From: Paludibacteraceae bacterium
Lineage (GTDB): Bacteria; Bacteroidota; Bacteroidia; Bacteroidales; Paludibacteraceae
Reading direction: 5' to 3'
Assembly (NCBI GenBank): GCA_018056165.1
Contig: JAGPGD010000007.1
Span: forward strand, 1-64,000
DNA: 64,000 nucleotides
Shown here: piece after piece, positions 18,647 through 28,457 of the stretch
How positions within the stretch are numbered: the first letter of the stretch is position 1
Layout of the letters: each line of letters starts with the position of its first letter
The notes under the pieces: model-generated
Databases searched by the model: none
Told to the model about the DNA's origin: nothing
The model's input: only the letters and a program-made list of their open reading frames with translations
Made by a program: the position numbers and the translations under genes

Positions 18647-18693
18647 CCTATCGTCTTTTGCCTTTAAATTTGATTATTTCAAACTCTTTATAT

Positions 18694-18701
18694 CAAAAGT
18701 A
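18694..18701 (-). promoter_or_regulatory. Candidate -7 box of the acyltransferase-amidase pair
   Basis: On the minus strand TACTTTTG fits TAnnTTTG, about 48 bases before the start codon. A TTG lies 24 bases upstream, longer than the usual 19-21. Confidence 0.35.
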
Positions 18702-18841
18702 ATAAAAAAATTATTATAAGTATTCCAACTTTATAAAAATTCAAGTTGTAAAATTATTATATCTCAGTCATAATAAGAAATTAACTCTTCAAAATTTACG
18801 AAAAACTATTCCTTCTACATTTAAAAGTGGGGTAAGTTTAT

Positions 18842-18849
18842 TAACTTTG
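18842..18849 (+). promoter_or_regulatory. Candidate -7 box of the UvrD/PcrA helicase gene
   Basis: TAACTTTG fits TAnnTTTG and lies 55 bases before the start codon. No -33 TTG at the usual spacing. Confidence 0.4.
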
Positions 18850-18903
18850 CAATAAGTTAATGTAATTTTTGTTCTTCCAAAACAGCATAATATAAATTTT
18901 TAA

Positions 18904-21219
18904 ATGATTGAAAGAGAGAAAGATACAAATTTTGATTTTTTAAATGAACTCAATGAAAGTCAACGTCTGGCAGTAGAATATACTGATGGACCTTCGCTGG
19001 TGATTGCGGGTGCTGGATCAGGAAAAACTCGTGTGCTAACTTACAAGGTAGCTTATTTACTGAAAAAAGGATTTCCACCTTCTTCCATTTTAGCTCTAAC
19101 TTTCACCAACAAGGCAGCTCGAGAAATGAAAGAACGAATAGCTGAAATTGTTGGAAATAAAATTGCTCGTTATTTATGGATGGGTACTTTTCATTCTATT
19201 TTTTCACGCATTCTACGGTCTGAAGCTCAATATACTGGATTTACACAAAATTTTAGCATTTACGATCAATCCGACTCAAAAAGTCTATTAAGAAGCATTA
19301 TAAAAGAAATGGAGCTGGACAGTAAAATCTATACTCCTGGTTTAGTTCAATCCCGTATTTCGATGGCAAAAAATAATCTGATAACACCTAAAGCCTATGC
19401 TGCTGATTACAGCTTAATTGAAAAAGATAGAAAAAATCATGTAGGTAAATTATGTGATGTTTATCAGACTTATTGTATTCGCTGCAAGCAAGCCAATGCT
19501 ATGGATTTTGATGATTTATTGCTACAAACTAATTTGCTGTTTCGTGATCACCCTGAAGTTTTACAAAAATATCAGCAACTTTTTCGATATATTCTGGTGG
19601 ATGAATATCAAGATACCAATTTCGCACAATATCTAATTATAAAAAAGCTGGCTGAACGTCATAAAAATATTTGTGTAGTAGGAGATGACGCTCAAAGTAT
19701 TTATTCTTTTCGCGGAGCAAATATTGATAATATTTTTCAATTTAAAAATTCTTACCAGGATGCCAAGATTTTCAAACTGGAACAAAATTATCGTTCTACA
19801 AAAACCATTGTCAAGGCAGCCAACAGTTTAATAAAGAAAAATAAGGAACAAATACAAAAAACTATTTTTTCTGAAAAAGAGCCTGGTGCACCAATTAAAG
19901 TCTTTAGCACTTACACCGACCTGGAAGAAGGAATCGTTGTTGCCAATTGTGTAGCAAAGCTATACTCAGAAAATTTTCAATATCAGGATATTGCAATTCT
20001 TTATCGAACTAATTCCCAATCGCGGGTGCTGGAAGAAGCCTTGCGAAATAGAAATATTCCTTACCGAATTTATGGAGGTTTATCTTTTTATGAAAGAAAA
20101 GAAATAAAGGATGTCATTGCTTATTGCAGATTGATTTGCAATCAACAGGACGAAGAAGCTTTAAAACGTATTATTAATTATCCTACTCGTGGCATTGGCG
20201 AAACCACTGTGAACAAGATCATTGAATGTGCTCAGCAGAACCAAATAAGTCTCTGGGAAGTAATATCAAACTTGGCAGAATATAAATTACCAATCAATTC
20301 AAGAACGGTAACAAAAATTGAACAATTTAAGGAATTAATTGATGTTTTTGTAGGACAAGTAAACACACAAAATGCTTATGATTTGGTCAATCAACTCATT
20401 AATGTCACTGGCATCTTTCAGGATATTTATTCTGACAATTCGCCTGAAAATCTTAGTAAACAGGAAAATATTCAGGAACTTTTGAAAGCTCTCCATGAAT
20501 TTTGTGAAAGAAAAGAAAAGGAAGAAGACAAAGGCTTTTTACCTGATTTTTTATCAGAAATTTCTTTATTAACTGATCAGGATACAGATAAATCAGAAGG
20601 AGACAGAGTAACTTTAATGACCGTTCATTCTGCAAAAGGATTGGAATTCAGAGCAGTTTTTATTGTTGGAATGGAAGAACAATTGTTCCCTTCTATTTTT
20701 AGCATCTTCAATGAACGTGAGTTGGAAGAAGAACGACGTTTATTTTATGTCGCTATTACACGAGCTAAAGAACATTGTTTTATCAGCTATGCAAAATCTC
20801 GTTTCAGAAACGGAAAAACTTATTTTTCAGAACCCAGTAGATTTATCAAAGATATTGATAAACAATATCTTGATTTGCCAAGCGAAGAAACGATTTCCCA
20901 ACAAACTAGCACAAGTTGGGATGATACATTAGTAACTGAACGGAAACATTTTTACCAGCAATCTAATGGTCAGGGAACAGTAGAAAATTCTTTCTCTCAG
21001 AAACGACTGGTAAAGTTAAATGATTTGAAGGAAGAAAAAGTTCTTATTGAAAAACCTTCTCTTCCTGTTGGCAGTTTAGTGAAGCACAGCCAGTTTGGAA
21101 TTGGAAAAGTAATTGAAACCTGTATTGTAAATGGAAATGAACGAGCTGAAATAGATTTCGGCGAAAAAGGAAAAAAATCTTTATTGCTGAAATTTGCAAA
21201 ATTAGAAGTGTTGAAATAA
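18904..21219 (+). CDS. UvrD/PcrA-type superfamily 1 DNA helicase
   Basis: A 3'-5' DNA helicase for excision repair and removal of proteins from DNA. Motif I is AGAGSGKT, motif II is VDEYQDTN, motif III covers GDDAQSIYSFRGA, motif IV is QNYRST, motif V is VTLMTVHSAKGLEF and motif VI is YVAITRAKE. The last 50 or so residues form the Tudor-like tail typical of PcrA (SLVKHSQFGIGKVIE, AEIDFGEKGKKSLLL) that contacts RNA polymerase. Its 771 residues match the family. recA follows after 89 bases with its own -7 box. Confidence 0.95.
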   Translation: MIEREKDTNFDFLNELNESQRLAVEYTDGPSLVIAGAGSGKTRVLTYKVAYLLKKGFPPSSILALTFTNKAAREMKERIAEIVGNKIARYLWMGTFHSIFSRILRSEAQYTGFTQNFSIYDQSDSKSLLRSIIKEMELDSKIYTPGLVQSRISMAKNNLITPKAYAADYSLIEKDRKNHVGKLCDVYQTYCIRCKQANAMDFDDLLLQTNLLFRDHPEVLQKYQQLFRYILVDEYQDTNFAQYLIIKKLAERHKNICVVGDDAQSIYSFRGANIDNIFQFKNSYQDAKIFKLEQNYRSTKTIVKAANSLIKKNKEQIQKTIFSEKEPGAPIKVFSTYTDLEEGIVVANCVAKLYSENFQYQDIAILYRTNSQSRVLEEALRNRNIPYRIYGGLSFYERKEIKDVIAYCRLICNQQDEEALKRIINYPTRGIGETTVNKIIECAQQNQISLWEVISNLAEYKLPINSRTVTKIEQFKELIDVFVGQVNTQNAYDLVNQLINVTGIFQDIYSDNSPENLSKQENIQELLKALHEFCERKEKEEDKGFLPDFLSEISLLTDQDTDKSEGDRVTLMTVHSAKGLEFRAVFIVGMEEQLFPSIFSIFNERELEEERRLFYVAITRAKEHCFISYAKSRFRNGKTYFSEPSRFIKDIDKQYLDLPSEETISQQTSTSWDDTLVTERKHFYQQSNGQGTVENSFSQKRLVKLNDLKEEKVLIEKPSLPVGSLVKHSQFGIGKVIETCIVNGNERAEIDFGEKGKKSLLLKFAKLEVLK

Positions 21220-21227
21220 AAAATTTT

Positions 21228-21235
21228 TATCTTTG
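21228..21235 (+). promoter_or_regulatory. Candidate -7 box of recA
   Basis: TATCTTTG fits TAnnTTTG, 74 bases before the recA ATG. No -33 TTG at the usual distance. The leader carries an 11-base tandem repeat (21271-21281 and 21282-21292). Confidence 0.4.
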
Positions 21236-21308
21236 TAAAACAATAATTTTCTAAAATTTTCCTCAATCATCAATTAAAAATCAATTAAAAATCAAAAACT
21301 GAATTATC

Positions 21309-22337
21309 ATGGCAGAAAAAACAGCAGACGAAATAAAAACAACTTCCCCTAACGCCGAAAAATTAAAAGCCTTGCAACTGGCAATGGACAAAATTGAAAA
21401 AGACTATGGGAAAGGAACCATTATGCGAATGGGTGACAACAAAGTAGTTGATATTGATGTGATCCCAACTGGTTCACTTGGTTTAGACATTGCCCTTGGT
21501 GTAGGAGGTTATCCACGTGGAAGGATTATTGAAATATACGGACCAGAATCTTCTGGAAAAACCACACTTGCCATTCACGCTATTGCCGAAGCTCAAAAAG
21601 CGGGTGGCATTGCTGCTTTTATTGATGCTGAACATGCTTTTGATAGGGCTTATGCAGAAAATTTAGGCGTAAATACCGATGAACTTTTAATTTCGCAACC
21701 CGATAATGGGGAACAAGCCCTCGAAATTGCCGATCAACTGATTCGGTCTTCCGCAGTAGATATTATTGTGATCGATTCAGTAGCAGCTCTTACACCAAAA
21801 GCTGAACTGGAAGGCGATATGGGTGATGCTAAATTAGGACTTCAAGCTCGCTTGATGTCGCAAGCTTTGCGAAAATTGACAGCCAACATTAGCAAGACTA
21901 AAACTACGTGTATTTTTATCAATCAGTTGCGTGAAAAAATTGGCGTCATGTTTGGTAATCCAGAAACAACTACGGGGGGAAATGCTTTAAAATTCTATTC
22001 TTCTGTCCGATTAGATATACGTAGAGTAACTCCTATAAAAGATGGTGAAGAAGTAATTGGATATCAAACTCGTGTAAAAGTGGTAAAAAATAAAGTGGCT
22101 CCTCCTTTCCGAAAGGCTGAATTCGACATTATGTTTGGAGAAGGTATTTCTAAAGCCGGTGAAATTTTGGATTTAGGCGTTGACTATGGTATCATTAAAA
22201 AAAGTGGTTCTTGGTTTAGTTACAATGACACCAAATTAGCACAAGGAAGAGATGCTGCAAAAATGGTGATTAAAGATAATCCCGAGTTGGCAGCAGAATT
22301 GGAAGCAAAAATCAAGGAAGCGATAAAGCAAAAATAA
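21309..22337 (+). CDS. recA: Recombinase RecA
   Basis: Catalyses strand exchange in homologous recombination and drives LexA-type self-cleavage. Walker A is GPESSGKTT near residues 73-81, Walker B is [12 protein letters not shown], loop L1 contains [19 protein letters not shown], and loop L2 contains [18 protein letters not shown]. The 342 residues match the family, and no intein is present. The next gene starts one base after the stop codon, so it is read through. Confidence 0.98.
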   Translation: MAEKTADEIKTTSPNAEKLKALQLAMDKIEKDYGKGTIMRMGDNKVVDIDVIPTGSLGLDIALGVGGYPRGRIIEIYGPESSGKTTLAIHAIAEAQKAGGIAAFIDAEHAFDRAYAENLGVNTDELLISQPDNGEQALEIADQLIRSSAVDIIVIDSVAALTPKAELEGDMGDAKLGLQARLMSQALRKLTANISKTKTTCIFINQLREKIGVMFGNPETTTGGNALKFYSSVRLDIRRVTPIKDGEEVIGYQTRVKVVKNKVAPPFRKAEFDIMFGEGISKAGEILDLGVDYGIIKKSGSWFSYNDTKLAQGRDAAKMVIKDNPELAAELEAKIKEAIKQK

Positions 22338-22338
22338 A

Positions 22339-22890
22339 TTGTTATTAGAAAACGAGAGCATACGTTTGAGGGCAGTAGAACCTGAGGATCTGGGAAAACT
22401 TTATAAATGGGAAAACAATCCTCAACTGTGGTTGGTGGGAAATGCGAGAAATCCTTATTCTCACTTTACGTTGAAACAATATATTTTAAATTCCGATAAA
22501 GATATTTATGAAAGCAAGCAATTGCGTTTGATGATTGTATTAAAAGAAAATAATGAAACCATCGGAACCATTGACTTATTTGATTTTGATATTCATAACA
22601 GTCGTATTTCTCTGGGAATATATGTGGAAAATAAATTTCAAAGAAAGGGATATGCTACTGATAGTCTTCGCTTGGTTCAAGAATATGTTTTCGATTATTT
22701 AAAAATCAATCAAATATATGCTTTTGTAGCAGAAAAAAATACACCCAGCATTCACATTTTTGAACAGGAAAAATTTGAAAAAAATGGTATTTTGAAAAAT
22801 TGGATAAAAACTTTAGATGATTTTCAAAATATTTTTGTTTTCCAAAAGTTCCGGGAAAATTATTTGTTACAGAAGAATAAAATCACTTAA
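22339..22890 (+). CDS. GNAT-family N-acetyltransferase (RimJ/RimL type)
   Basis: A 183-residue acetyl-CoA-dependent acyltransferase. The start SIRLRAVEPEDLGKLYKWEN is typical of the RimL group. The acetyl-CoA loop is FQRKGYATDSL near residues 110-120, and the later beta-strand block is NQIYAFVAEKNTPSIHIFEQ. The only upstream start is a TTG at 22339; the first in-frame ATG would remove a third of the domain. Translation is thus probably coupled to recA, whose stop codon lies one base before. The acceptor is unknown. Confidence 0.82.
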   Translation: MLLENESIRLRAVEPEDLGKLYKWENNPQLWLVGNARNPYSHFTLKQYILNSDKDIYESKQLRLMIVLKENNETIGTIDLFDFDIHNSRISLGIYVENKFQRKGYATDSLRLVQEYVFDYLKINQIYAFVAEKNTPSIHIFEQEKFEKNGILKNWIKTLDDFQNIFVFQKFRENYLLQKNKIT

Positions 22891-22905
22891 CTAATTGATT
22901 AACAG

Positions 22906-22943
22906 AAAACAGCAGAAAAACTTGAAAATTTTTCTGCTGTTTT
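22906..22943. terminator. Bidirectional terminator between recA-GNAT and manA
   Basis: The arms 22906-22920 and 22929-22943 form a perfect 15-base stem around an 8-base loop, with A-runs on the left and T-runs on the right. It serves both convergent transcripts. Confidence 0.85.
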
Positions 22944-22946
22944 TTA

Positions 22947-23921
22947 TCAGTCTATATACACTTCCAGTAATTTTACGGTTCCTTCAGCAGGAATTAAATT
23001 AACTTCATCCATTGAAGCAGGAATCAAGACTGTTTCTCCTTTTTCAACTGGTGTTCGGCTATTTTCATATTCAATAATAAAATTTCCTTCCAAGCACATA
23101 TAAACTACAAATGAATCTATTTGAATATAATTTCGTAACAAGTTTTGATTAAAGGCAAGTAAATTGGTAGTAAAGTATTGACAGGAAACCAATGTGGTAA
23201 CTTCATTCATTTTTTCTACATAATCTACGAGTGGATTCTTACATGCACTGAAATCAATCACTTCAAGAGCGGCTTCAAGATGTAAATCCCTTTCTTTCCC
23301 ATTTTCGTCTTTCCGTTGATAGTCATAAATACGATAAGTAAGATCACTATTTTCTTGAATTTCAGCAACAACCACTCCTTTTTTTATTGCGTGTACCAAA
23401 CCTGGATGAATAAAAATAACATCTCCTTTTTTTACCGAAACACGTTGTAATAAATCTTCAAGGTTTTTTTCGTTTAAAGCTGTTAAAAATTCCGCCGCTG
23501 AACAATCATTCTTAAAACCAACTATAAGCTCTCCGTTTTCATCCGCATCTACCACATACCACATTTCAGTTTTTCCTAATGAGTCATGTTTTTTTAAAGC
23601 TGTTTCATCATTAGGATGTACTTGAATAGACAAATCGTCATTGGCATCAATAAATTTAAAAAGGAGAGGGAAGGTTAATCCATAGCGATCAAATACTTTT
23701 CCACCAACCAATTCGTCCATATAAACTTCTATTAATTCATTGAGCTGATTGCCAGCTAAAAAACCATTCGCTACAACGGATTCATCACCTGGATAACCTG
23801 ATAATTCCCAGCTTTCACCAATTTTGTCGGACTCGGTAGGCTTATTAAACAATTTTTTTAGACGACTGCCTCCCCAAATTTTTTCTTTTAAAATAGGATG
23901 AAATTTTAATGGATATAGCAT
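22947..23921 (-). CDS. manA: Mannose-6-phosphate isomerase, class I
   Basis: A zinc enzyme that interconverts mannose 6-phosphate and fructose 6-phosphate. The metal-site motif QVHPNDETALKKHDSLGKTEMWYV gives the Gln, His and Glu ligands. The second block is HPGLVHAIKKGVVVAEIQENSD. The 324 residues correspond to the short bacterial type (as in Bacillus) with a C-terminal cupin half (VEKGETVLIPA). It starts 15 bases after the galE stop codon and is the last gene of a sugar-nucleotide operon. Confidence 0.93.
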   Translation of the reverse strand: MLYPLKFHPILKEKIWGGSRLKKLFNKPTESDKIGESWELSGYPGDESVVANGFLAGNQLNELIEVYMDELVGGKVFDRYGLTFPLLFKFIDANDDLSIQVHPNDETALKKHDSLGKTEMWYVVDADENGELIVGFKNDCSAAEFLTALNEKNLEDLLQRVSVKKGDVIFIHPGLVHAIKKGVVVAEIQENSDLTYRIYDYQRKDENGKERDLHLEAALEVIDFSACKNPLVDYVEKMNEVTTLVSCQYFTTNLLAFNQNLLRNYIQIDSFVVYMCLEGNFIIEYENSRTPVEKGETVLIPASMDEVNLIPAEGTVKLLEVYID

Positions 23922-23936
23922 TATTTTAAAAAGTGA

Positions 23937-24995
23937 TTAAGATTCAGTTTTGGTATGATCTTTTTCTTTTGCACGGCTTGCCAATTTCTTTTCCCATTCC
24001 CACGCACTACGCAAAGTCTCTTCCATCGTTCTTTCAGCTTTCCAACCTAATTCCTTATTTGCCAGAGAGGGATCAGCCCAAACTTTTTCAATATCTCCAG
24101 GTCGGCGTCCTACAATTTTATAAGGAACTTTCACACCATTTACTTTTTCAAAAGTTTTGATAATTTCCAGTACGGATAAACCTCTTCCAGTTCCCAAATT
24201 GAAAACTTCAAGATTCGTTTTTTGTTGTTGTTTTAGCATGCGTTTTAAAGCAACAACATGAGCTTTGGCTAAATCAACTACATCAATGTAATCACGAATA
24301 CAAGTGCCATCAGGCGTGTTATAATCATTTCCATAAACCAGAAGCTGTTTACGAATCCCAATAGCCGTTTGGGTAATAAATGGTAATAAATTATTAGGAA
24401 CACCGATTGGTAATTCACCAATTTCAGCCGAAGGATGAGCACCAATTGGATTAAAATATCTCAATACAATACTTCGGTAAAGGTTAGGAGTGGCATGAAT
24501 AGTATCTCTTATGATTTCTTCACAAATTTGTTTTGTATTACCATAAGGTGATAACGCTGGTTTAAAAGGGGTATCTTCTCTAACAGGCAAAATCTCAGGC
24601 TGCCCATAAACTGTACAGGAAGAGGAAAAAACGATATTCTTTATCTTGTGGACTGGCATCAATTGGAGAAGATTGATTAAAGAAACCAAATTGTTACGAT
24701 AATACATTAAAGGTTTTTCCACCGATTCTCCTACCGCTTTTAAAGCTGCAAAATGAACAATTGCTTTAATATTTTGATATTTTTCAAACATTCGATCCAT
24801 ATTTATATAATCCGTGCAGTCAATATTTTCAAACATGGGTCGAATGCCCGTAATTTTTTCAATACCATTTAATACTTCTATGTTGGAGTTACAAAGATTA
24901 TCAACAATAATCACTTCAAAACCTTCCTGTTGTAATTCTACTACAGTATGAGAACCAATATAACCTGTGCCTCCGGTAACTAAAATTTTCGTCAT
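23937..24995 (-). CDS. galE: UDP-glucose 4-epimerase
   Basis: Interconverts UDP-glucose and UDP-galactose. The Rossmann motif is VTGGTGYIGSHT at the N-terminus. The active site shows Ser in FSSSCTVYG and the Tyr-x3-Lys pair in SPYGNTKQICEE. The C-terminal block IVGRRPGDIEKVWADPSLANKE is typical. The ATG at 24995 is the family start; the ATG at 25013 only adds MIKFFI and overlaps the previous gene. Length is 352 residues. The 11-base gap to the upstream nucleotidyltransferase suggests one operon. Confidence 0.94.
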   Translation of the reverse strand: MTKILVTGGTGYIGSHTVVELQQEGFEVIIVDNLCNSNIEVLNGIEKITGIRPMFENIDCTDYINMDRMFEKYQNIKAIVHFAALKAVGESVEKPLMYYRNNLVSLINLLQLMPVHKIKNIVFSSSCTVYGQPEILPVREDTPFKPALSPYGNTKQICEEIIRDTIHATPNLYRSIVLRYFNPIGAHPSAEIGELPIGVPNNLLPFITQTAIGIRKQLLVYGNDYNTPDGTCIRDYIDVVDLAKAHVVALKRMLKQQQKTNLEVFNLGTGRGLSVLEIIKTFEKVNGVKVPYKIVGRRPGDIEKVWADPSLANKELGWKAERTMEETLRSAWEWEKKLASRAKEKDHTKTES

Positions 24996-25005
24996 GATAA
25001 AAAAT

Positions 25006-25911
25006 TTAATCAAATAATTTTTCTGGATAAATTCCCTTGCGAATTAGTTCATTGATTTTCAATACGCTTTGAGGTTTGTCCTCAGCATAAGTAACACCAA
25101 ACCATTTTGAAGGGGTATTCAAAACTTTGCAAACAATCTTTTTTTCGTGGATGAGTTGATTGACCACCGTAGGAATATAAAATTCAGCTTTTATGTTTTG
25201 ACTGTTTTCTTCTAAAAACTTTTTAAAATATTCCAGAGAATAATCAAAATAATCAGGAGTAAAACCCCACATATTCATCGATACAATTGTCTCAGGTGGA
25301 ATTGTAACTTCTCTACCATTTTCGTCCAAATAAATAATTGCTCCACCTTTTTCTTGAATAGAAGTACGTTCTACTACACCCAACAATTCATTATTTTCAT
25401 TCACTATACAAATACCTCGACTTACGGGTCCATTTTCCGAGAGGGTATTCTCAACCCGATAACCTATCATACAATATTCATTTTTTTTATCGGTTACACT
25501 TTGTAAAAAATTTGATAAAATCTCAAATGATTCTCTTCCATAAAAATCATCTGCATTAATTGCTCCAAAAGGTTCGTGAATCACATCTTTAGCCATCAAC
25601 ACAGCATGATTTGTTCCCCATGGTTTTTCGCGACGAGGCGAATAAGTATAACCTTCGGGTATTTTGTCTAAATCTTGAAAAACCACCTCGATGTCTATCA
25701 AATTTTTAAATTTTTTAATGATCAACTCATTGAATTCTTTTTCAAAACTTTTGCGGATGACAAATACCACTTTTCCAAAACCGGCTTTGATGGCATCATA
25801 AATAGAGTAATCCATAATTGTTTCACCATGAGGTCCGATGCCATCCAATTGTTTTAGCCCACCATAACGGCTTCCCATTCCTGCTGCTAATATCAATAAT
25901 GTAGGTTTCAT
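25006..25911 (-). CDS. Sugar-phosphate nucleotidyltransferase
   Basis: A 301-residue NTP transferase fold protein. The nucleotide-binding start is LILAAGMGSRYGGLKQLDGIGP, and the metal-site region is FGAINADDFYGRESFEIL. It resembles proteins annotated simply as nucleotidyltransferase across Bacteroidales, close to UTP-glucose-1-phosphate uridylyltransferases. With galE and manA downstream it probably supplies an activated sugar such as UDP-glucose for surface polysaccharides. The exact sugar cannot be read from sequence. Confidence 0.82.
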   Translation of the reverse strand: MKPTLLILAAGMGSRYGGLKQLDGIGPHGETIMDYSIYDAIKAGFGKVVFVIRKSFEKEFNELIIKKFKNLIDIEVVFQDLDKIPEGYTYSPRREKPWGTNHAVLMAKDVIHEPFGAINADDFYGRESFEILSNFLQSVTDKKNEYCMIGYRVENTLSENGPVSRGICIVNENNELLGVVERTSIQEKGGAIIYLDENGREVTIPPETIVSMNMWGFTPDYFDYSLEYFKKFLEENSQNIKAEFYIPTVVNQLIHEKKIVCKVLNTPSKWFGVTYAEDKPQSVLKINELIRKGIYPEKLFD

Positions 25912-26041
25912 AATTAATTATCAAAATTTAAAAATTGAGTCCATGTATATGTGATATTTTTTTCAATTGAAATTAGAAAATGTCATAACATTTGTGATAA
26001 CTTTATCAATTTCAATTGAAAAGTTTGGTGTACTGCATATT

Positions 26042-27694
26042 CTATATAATTGAAAGAATTTTTTTATATTTATCTTCTGATTGAAGAACATCAAGAGCAC
26101 TTTGCAAATCATTATCATTTCTCAGCGAATATTGAATTTGCCCTTTTTGAAAGTAATATCTTTTAATGATTTCCAAGCTTAAAAAATCAACAATATCATT
26201 TTTATTAGCTTGAATATTTTTATCTATATCAGGTGTCAATTTTTTCTTCAATGCTTCAAATTCTGGTTGAGCAATGCTGTCAAGTCCTTCAATTTCTGCT
26301 ATCTGGTAAAGCTGATTATAATATTTTTCAGTTTGTGATGTATAAGTAAAATTTCTTTCTTTTAAAAAATTTATAAAGTCATTGAAATCTTTTTCAGAAA
26401 GTTCAAAACTATCAGGTGGTGCAATAGTAGGATGTTGATAAGCATATTGAGTAGCAAAATCAAAATATAAATTTTGAGCATAAATGTAATGGGCAATATT
26501 GAGTTTTCGACTACTATCCGTCTGGATATCAGGTACAATGCCTCCGCCATCGCGTACTTTTCGACCATTTCGAGTAGAAAATTCTGAAGTCAAACTATCG
26601 GGAACATAACCCACACTACCATCTTCGTTTCGATGACTGTAATCAATGGCTTGAATACATCTACCACTGGGAATATAATATTTTGCAGTAGTTACTTTTA
26701 AATGTCCTCCAAAGTTGATGGCTCGTATATTTTGAACCAGTCCTTTTCCGAAAGTACGTTCGCCAATAATAACTCCTCTGTCCAGATCTTGAATTGCACC
26801 AGCCAAAATTTCAGAAGCTGATGCTGAAGAACGATTAACCAAAATAGCCAGTTTCATGTCAGGATAAATAGGCTCAGTAGGTGTTTTGTAAATTCGATCC
26901 AATTCCTTGTTTTTCCCTCTTGTTGTTACTACTTCTGTTCCTTTGGGAAGAAAATATCCTAAAATTTTAACAGCTTCATCAACCAGACCTCCTCCATTGC
27001 TACGGATATCAAGGACTAAAGAAGTGATATGATAATTTTTCACAAGCTCATTTAAAGATGATTTTAATTCAAAAGCAACGCCATCTGTAAATTCTCCCAA
27101 CTGAATATAACCAATCTTTTCTGCCACTTGCCCTGCATAAACAATAGGTTTAATTTGAATTTTTTCACGAATAAATTTTTTTTCAATGATCTTTTTTTCA
27201 CCAAAACGCTTTATTTTAATTTTTATTTGAGTATTTGGTAAGCCACGCAATAAAGCACTAACTTTATCTACACTCATTCCTGTTGTTTTTTGCCCATCAA
27301 CTTCCAAAATAACATCTCCCGCTCTAATATCGTTTCGTTGAGCTGGCATACCTTCATATACTTCCGAAACCACTACTTCGTCACCTTTTTTCATAATTAA
27401 AGCACCAATACCTGCATATTCACCAGTAGTCATAAAAGTTAAATCTTCTGTTTCTTCCTCAGGAATATAAACCGTATAAGGATCTAGATTATCTAACATT
27501 TTATCAATAGAAGTTCTTACTATTTTATCATAATTAAGTGTGTCAACATAAAACATATCCAATTCTCTGAAAATAGAATTATAAATATTGAGGTTTTTAC
27601 TGATACGAAAAGTTCGGTTACTGGTTTGATTTTGAGCAAAAATGATGAAAGGCATTAGTAACAGCAAAAATGATAAAAGACTGGTTTTTTTCAT
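26042..27694 (-). CDS. S41-family C-terminal processing protease
   Basis: A periplasmic serine protease of the CtpA/Prc type. The ATG at 27694 gives a signal peptide (MKKTSLLSFLLLLMPFIIFA); the longer open frame up to 27763 only runs into coaD. A PDZ domain lies around residues 75-165 (GALIMKKGDEVVVSEVYEGMPA). The catalytic Ser is in NRSSASASEIL and the Lys in GERTFGKGLVQ. The substrate strand is IRSNGGGLVDEAVKILGYF. The 550 residues include about 150 C-terminal residues beyond the protease core. It starts 22 bases after coaD. Confidence 0.92.
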   Translation of the reverse strand: MKKTSLLSFLLLLMPFIIFAQNQTSNRTFRISKNLNIYNSIFRELDMFYVDTLNYDKIVRTSIDKMLDNLDPYTVYIPEEETEDLTFMTTGEYAGIGALIMKKGDEVVVSEVYEGMPAQRNDIRAGDVILEVDGQKTTGMSVDKVSALLRGLPNTQIKIKIKRFGEKKIIEKKFIREKIQIKPIVYAGQVAEKIGYIQLGEFTDGVAFELKSSLNELVKNYHITSLVLDIRSNGGGLVDEAVKILGYFLPKGTEVVTTRGKNKELDRIYKTPTEPIYPDMKLAILVNRSSASASEILAGAIQDLDRGVIIGERTFGKGLVQNIRAINFGGHLKVTTAKYYIPSGRCIQAIDYSHRNEDGSVGYVPDSLTSEFSTRNGRKVRDGGGIVPDIQTDSSRKLNIAHYIYAQNLYFDFATQYAYQHPTIAPPDSFELSEKDFNDFINFLKERNFTYTSQTEKYYNQLYQIAEIEGLDSIAQPEFEALKKKLTPDIDKNIQANKNDIVDFLSLEIIKRYYFQKGQIQYSLRNDNDLQSALDVLQSEDKYKKILSII

Positions 27695-27716
27695 AAAGTC
27701 AGAATAAAAATATTTA

Positions 27717-28169
27717 TTAAAGTTGAACATTGGGAGGTAAAAATGCTGAAATATCTTTTCCATAAGAAATCAAGTCACGAACTACCGTAGAGGAAATGTA
27801 TGAATATTCATATTCGGTGAATAAAATAACTGTTTCAATACCAGCAATTTTTCGGTTAGCATCAGCTATACTGTGTTCGTATTCAAAATCGGTCACCGAT
27901 CTCAGCCCTCGAAGGATAAAGTTAGCTTGGATGGAGCGAGCAAAATCCACCGTTAAACTGTCGTAAATCATGATTTTTACTCTTAGCTCATTTACGAATG
28001 CTTGATTGATAATTTCTTTTCTTTTTTCGAGAGAAAAAAAAGTTTTTTTTGCCTGATTGGTTCCAATGGCAATTACTATTTCATCAAACAACTTCAAACC
28101 ACGTTGCACAATACTGTAATGGCCAATTGTAAAAGGGTCAAAGGTCCCTGGGAAAATAGCACGTTTCAT
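27717..28169 (-). CDS. coaD: Phosphopantetheine adenylyltransferase
   Basis: Transfers AMP from ATP to 4'-phosphopantetheine, the fourth step of coenzyme A synthesis. The nucleotidyltransferase motif is PGTFDPFTIGHYSIV, with TIGH. The second signature is FTEYEYSYISSTVVRDLISYG (residues about 116-136), the ISST-type block. The 150 residues match the family. The S41 protease gene follows, probably on the same transcript. Confidence 0.96.
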   Translation of the reverse strand: MKRAIFPGTFDPFTIGHYSIVQRGLKLFDEIVIAIGTNQAKKTFFSLEKRKEIINQAFVNELRVKIMIYDSLTVDFARSIQANFILRGLRSVTDFEYEHSIADANRKIAGIETVILFTEYEYSYISSTVVRDLISYGKDISAFLPPNVQL

Positions 28170-28233
28170 AAATACAGTATTAACGTTGAAATTAATATTT
28201 GAAATTAAAGTACTTAATAAAAAATTTGAATTA

Positions 28234-28267
28234 CAAAGATAAAAAATTTGCTCTCAGTAATACCAAA
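28234..28267 (-). promoter_or_regulatory. Candidate promoter of coaD
   Basis: On the minus strand TATCTTTG (28241-28234) fits TAnnTTTG. TTTGG lies 22 bases upstream (28267-28263), one base wider than the usual spacing. Confidence 0.4.
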
Positions 28268-28457
28268 TCACTAAGATAAGTTTATATTTTTTAATTTATG
28301 AAGTATTTTTTTCATATAAAAAGTATTTTTTATTTTGCATTATTGATAGAAATTCAGTTGAAAAATTAAAAAAATGAAAATATTTTGACAAAGAAGGATA
28401 TTTTTTAAAATAATTTTCTTTACTTTGAAATTAGTTTAATTTTAAAAGTAAAATATT

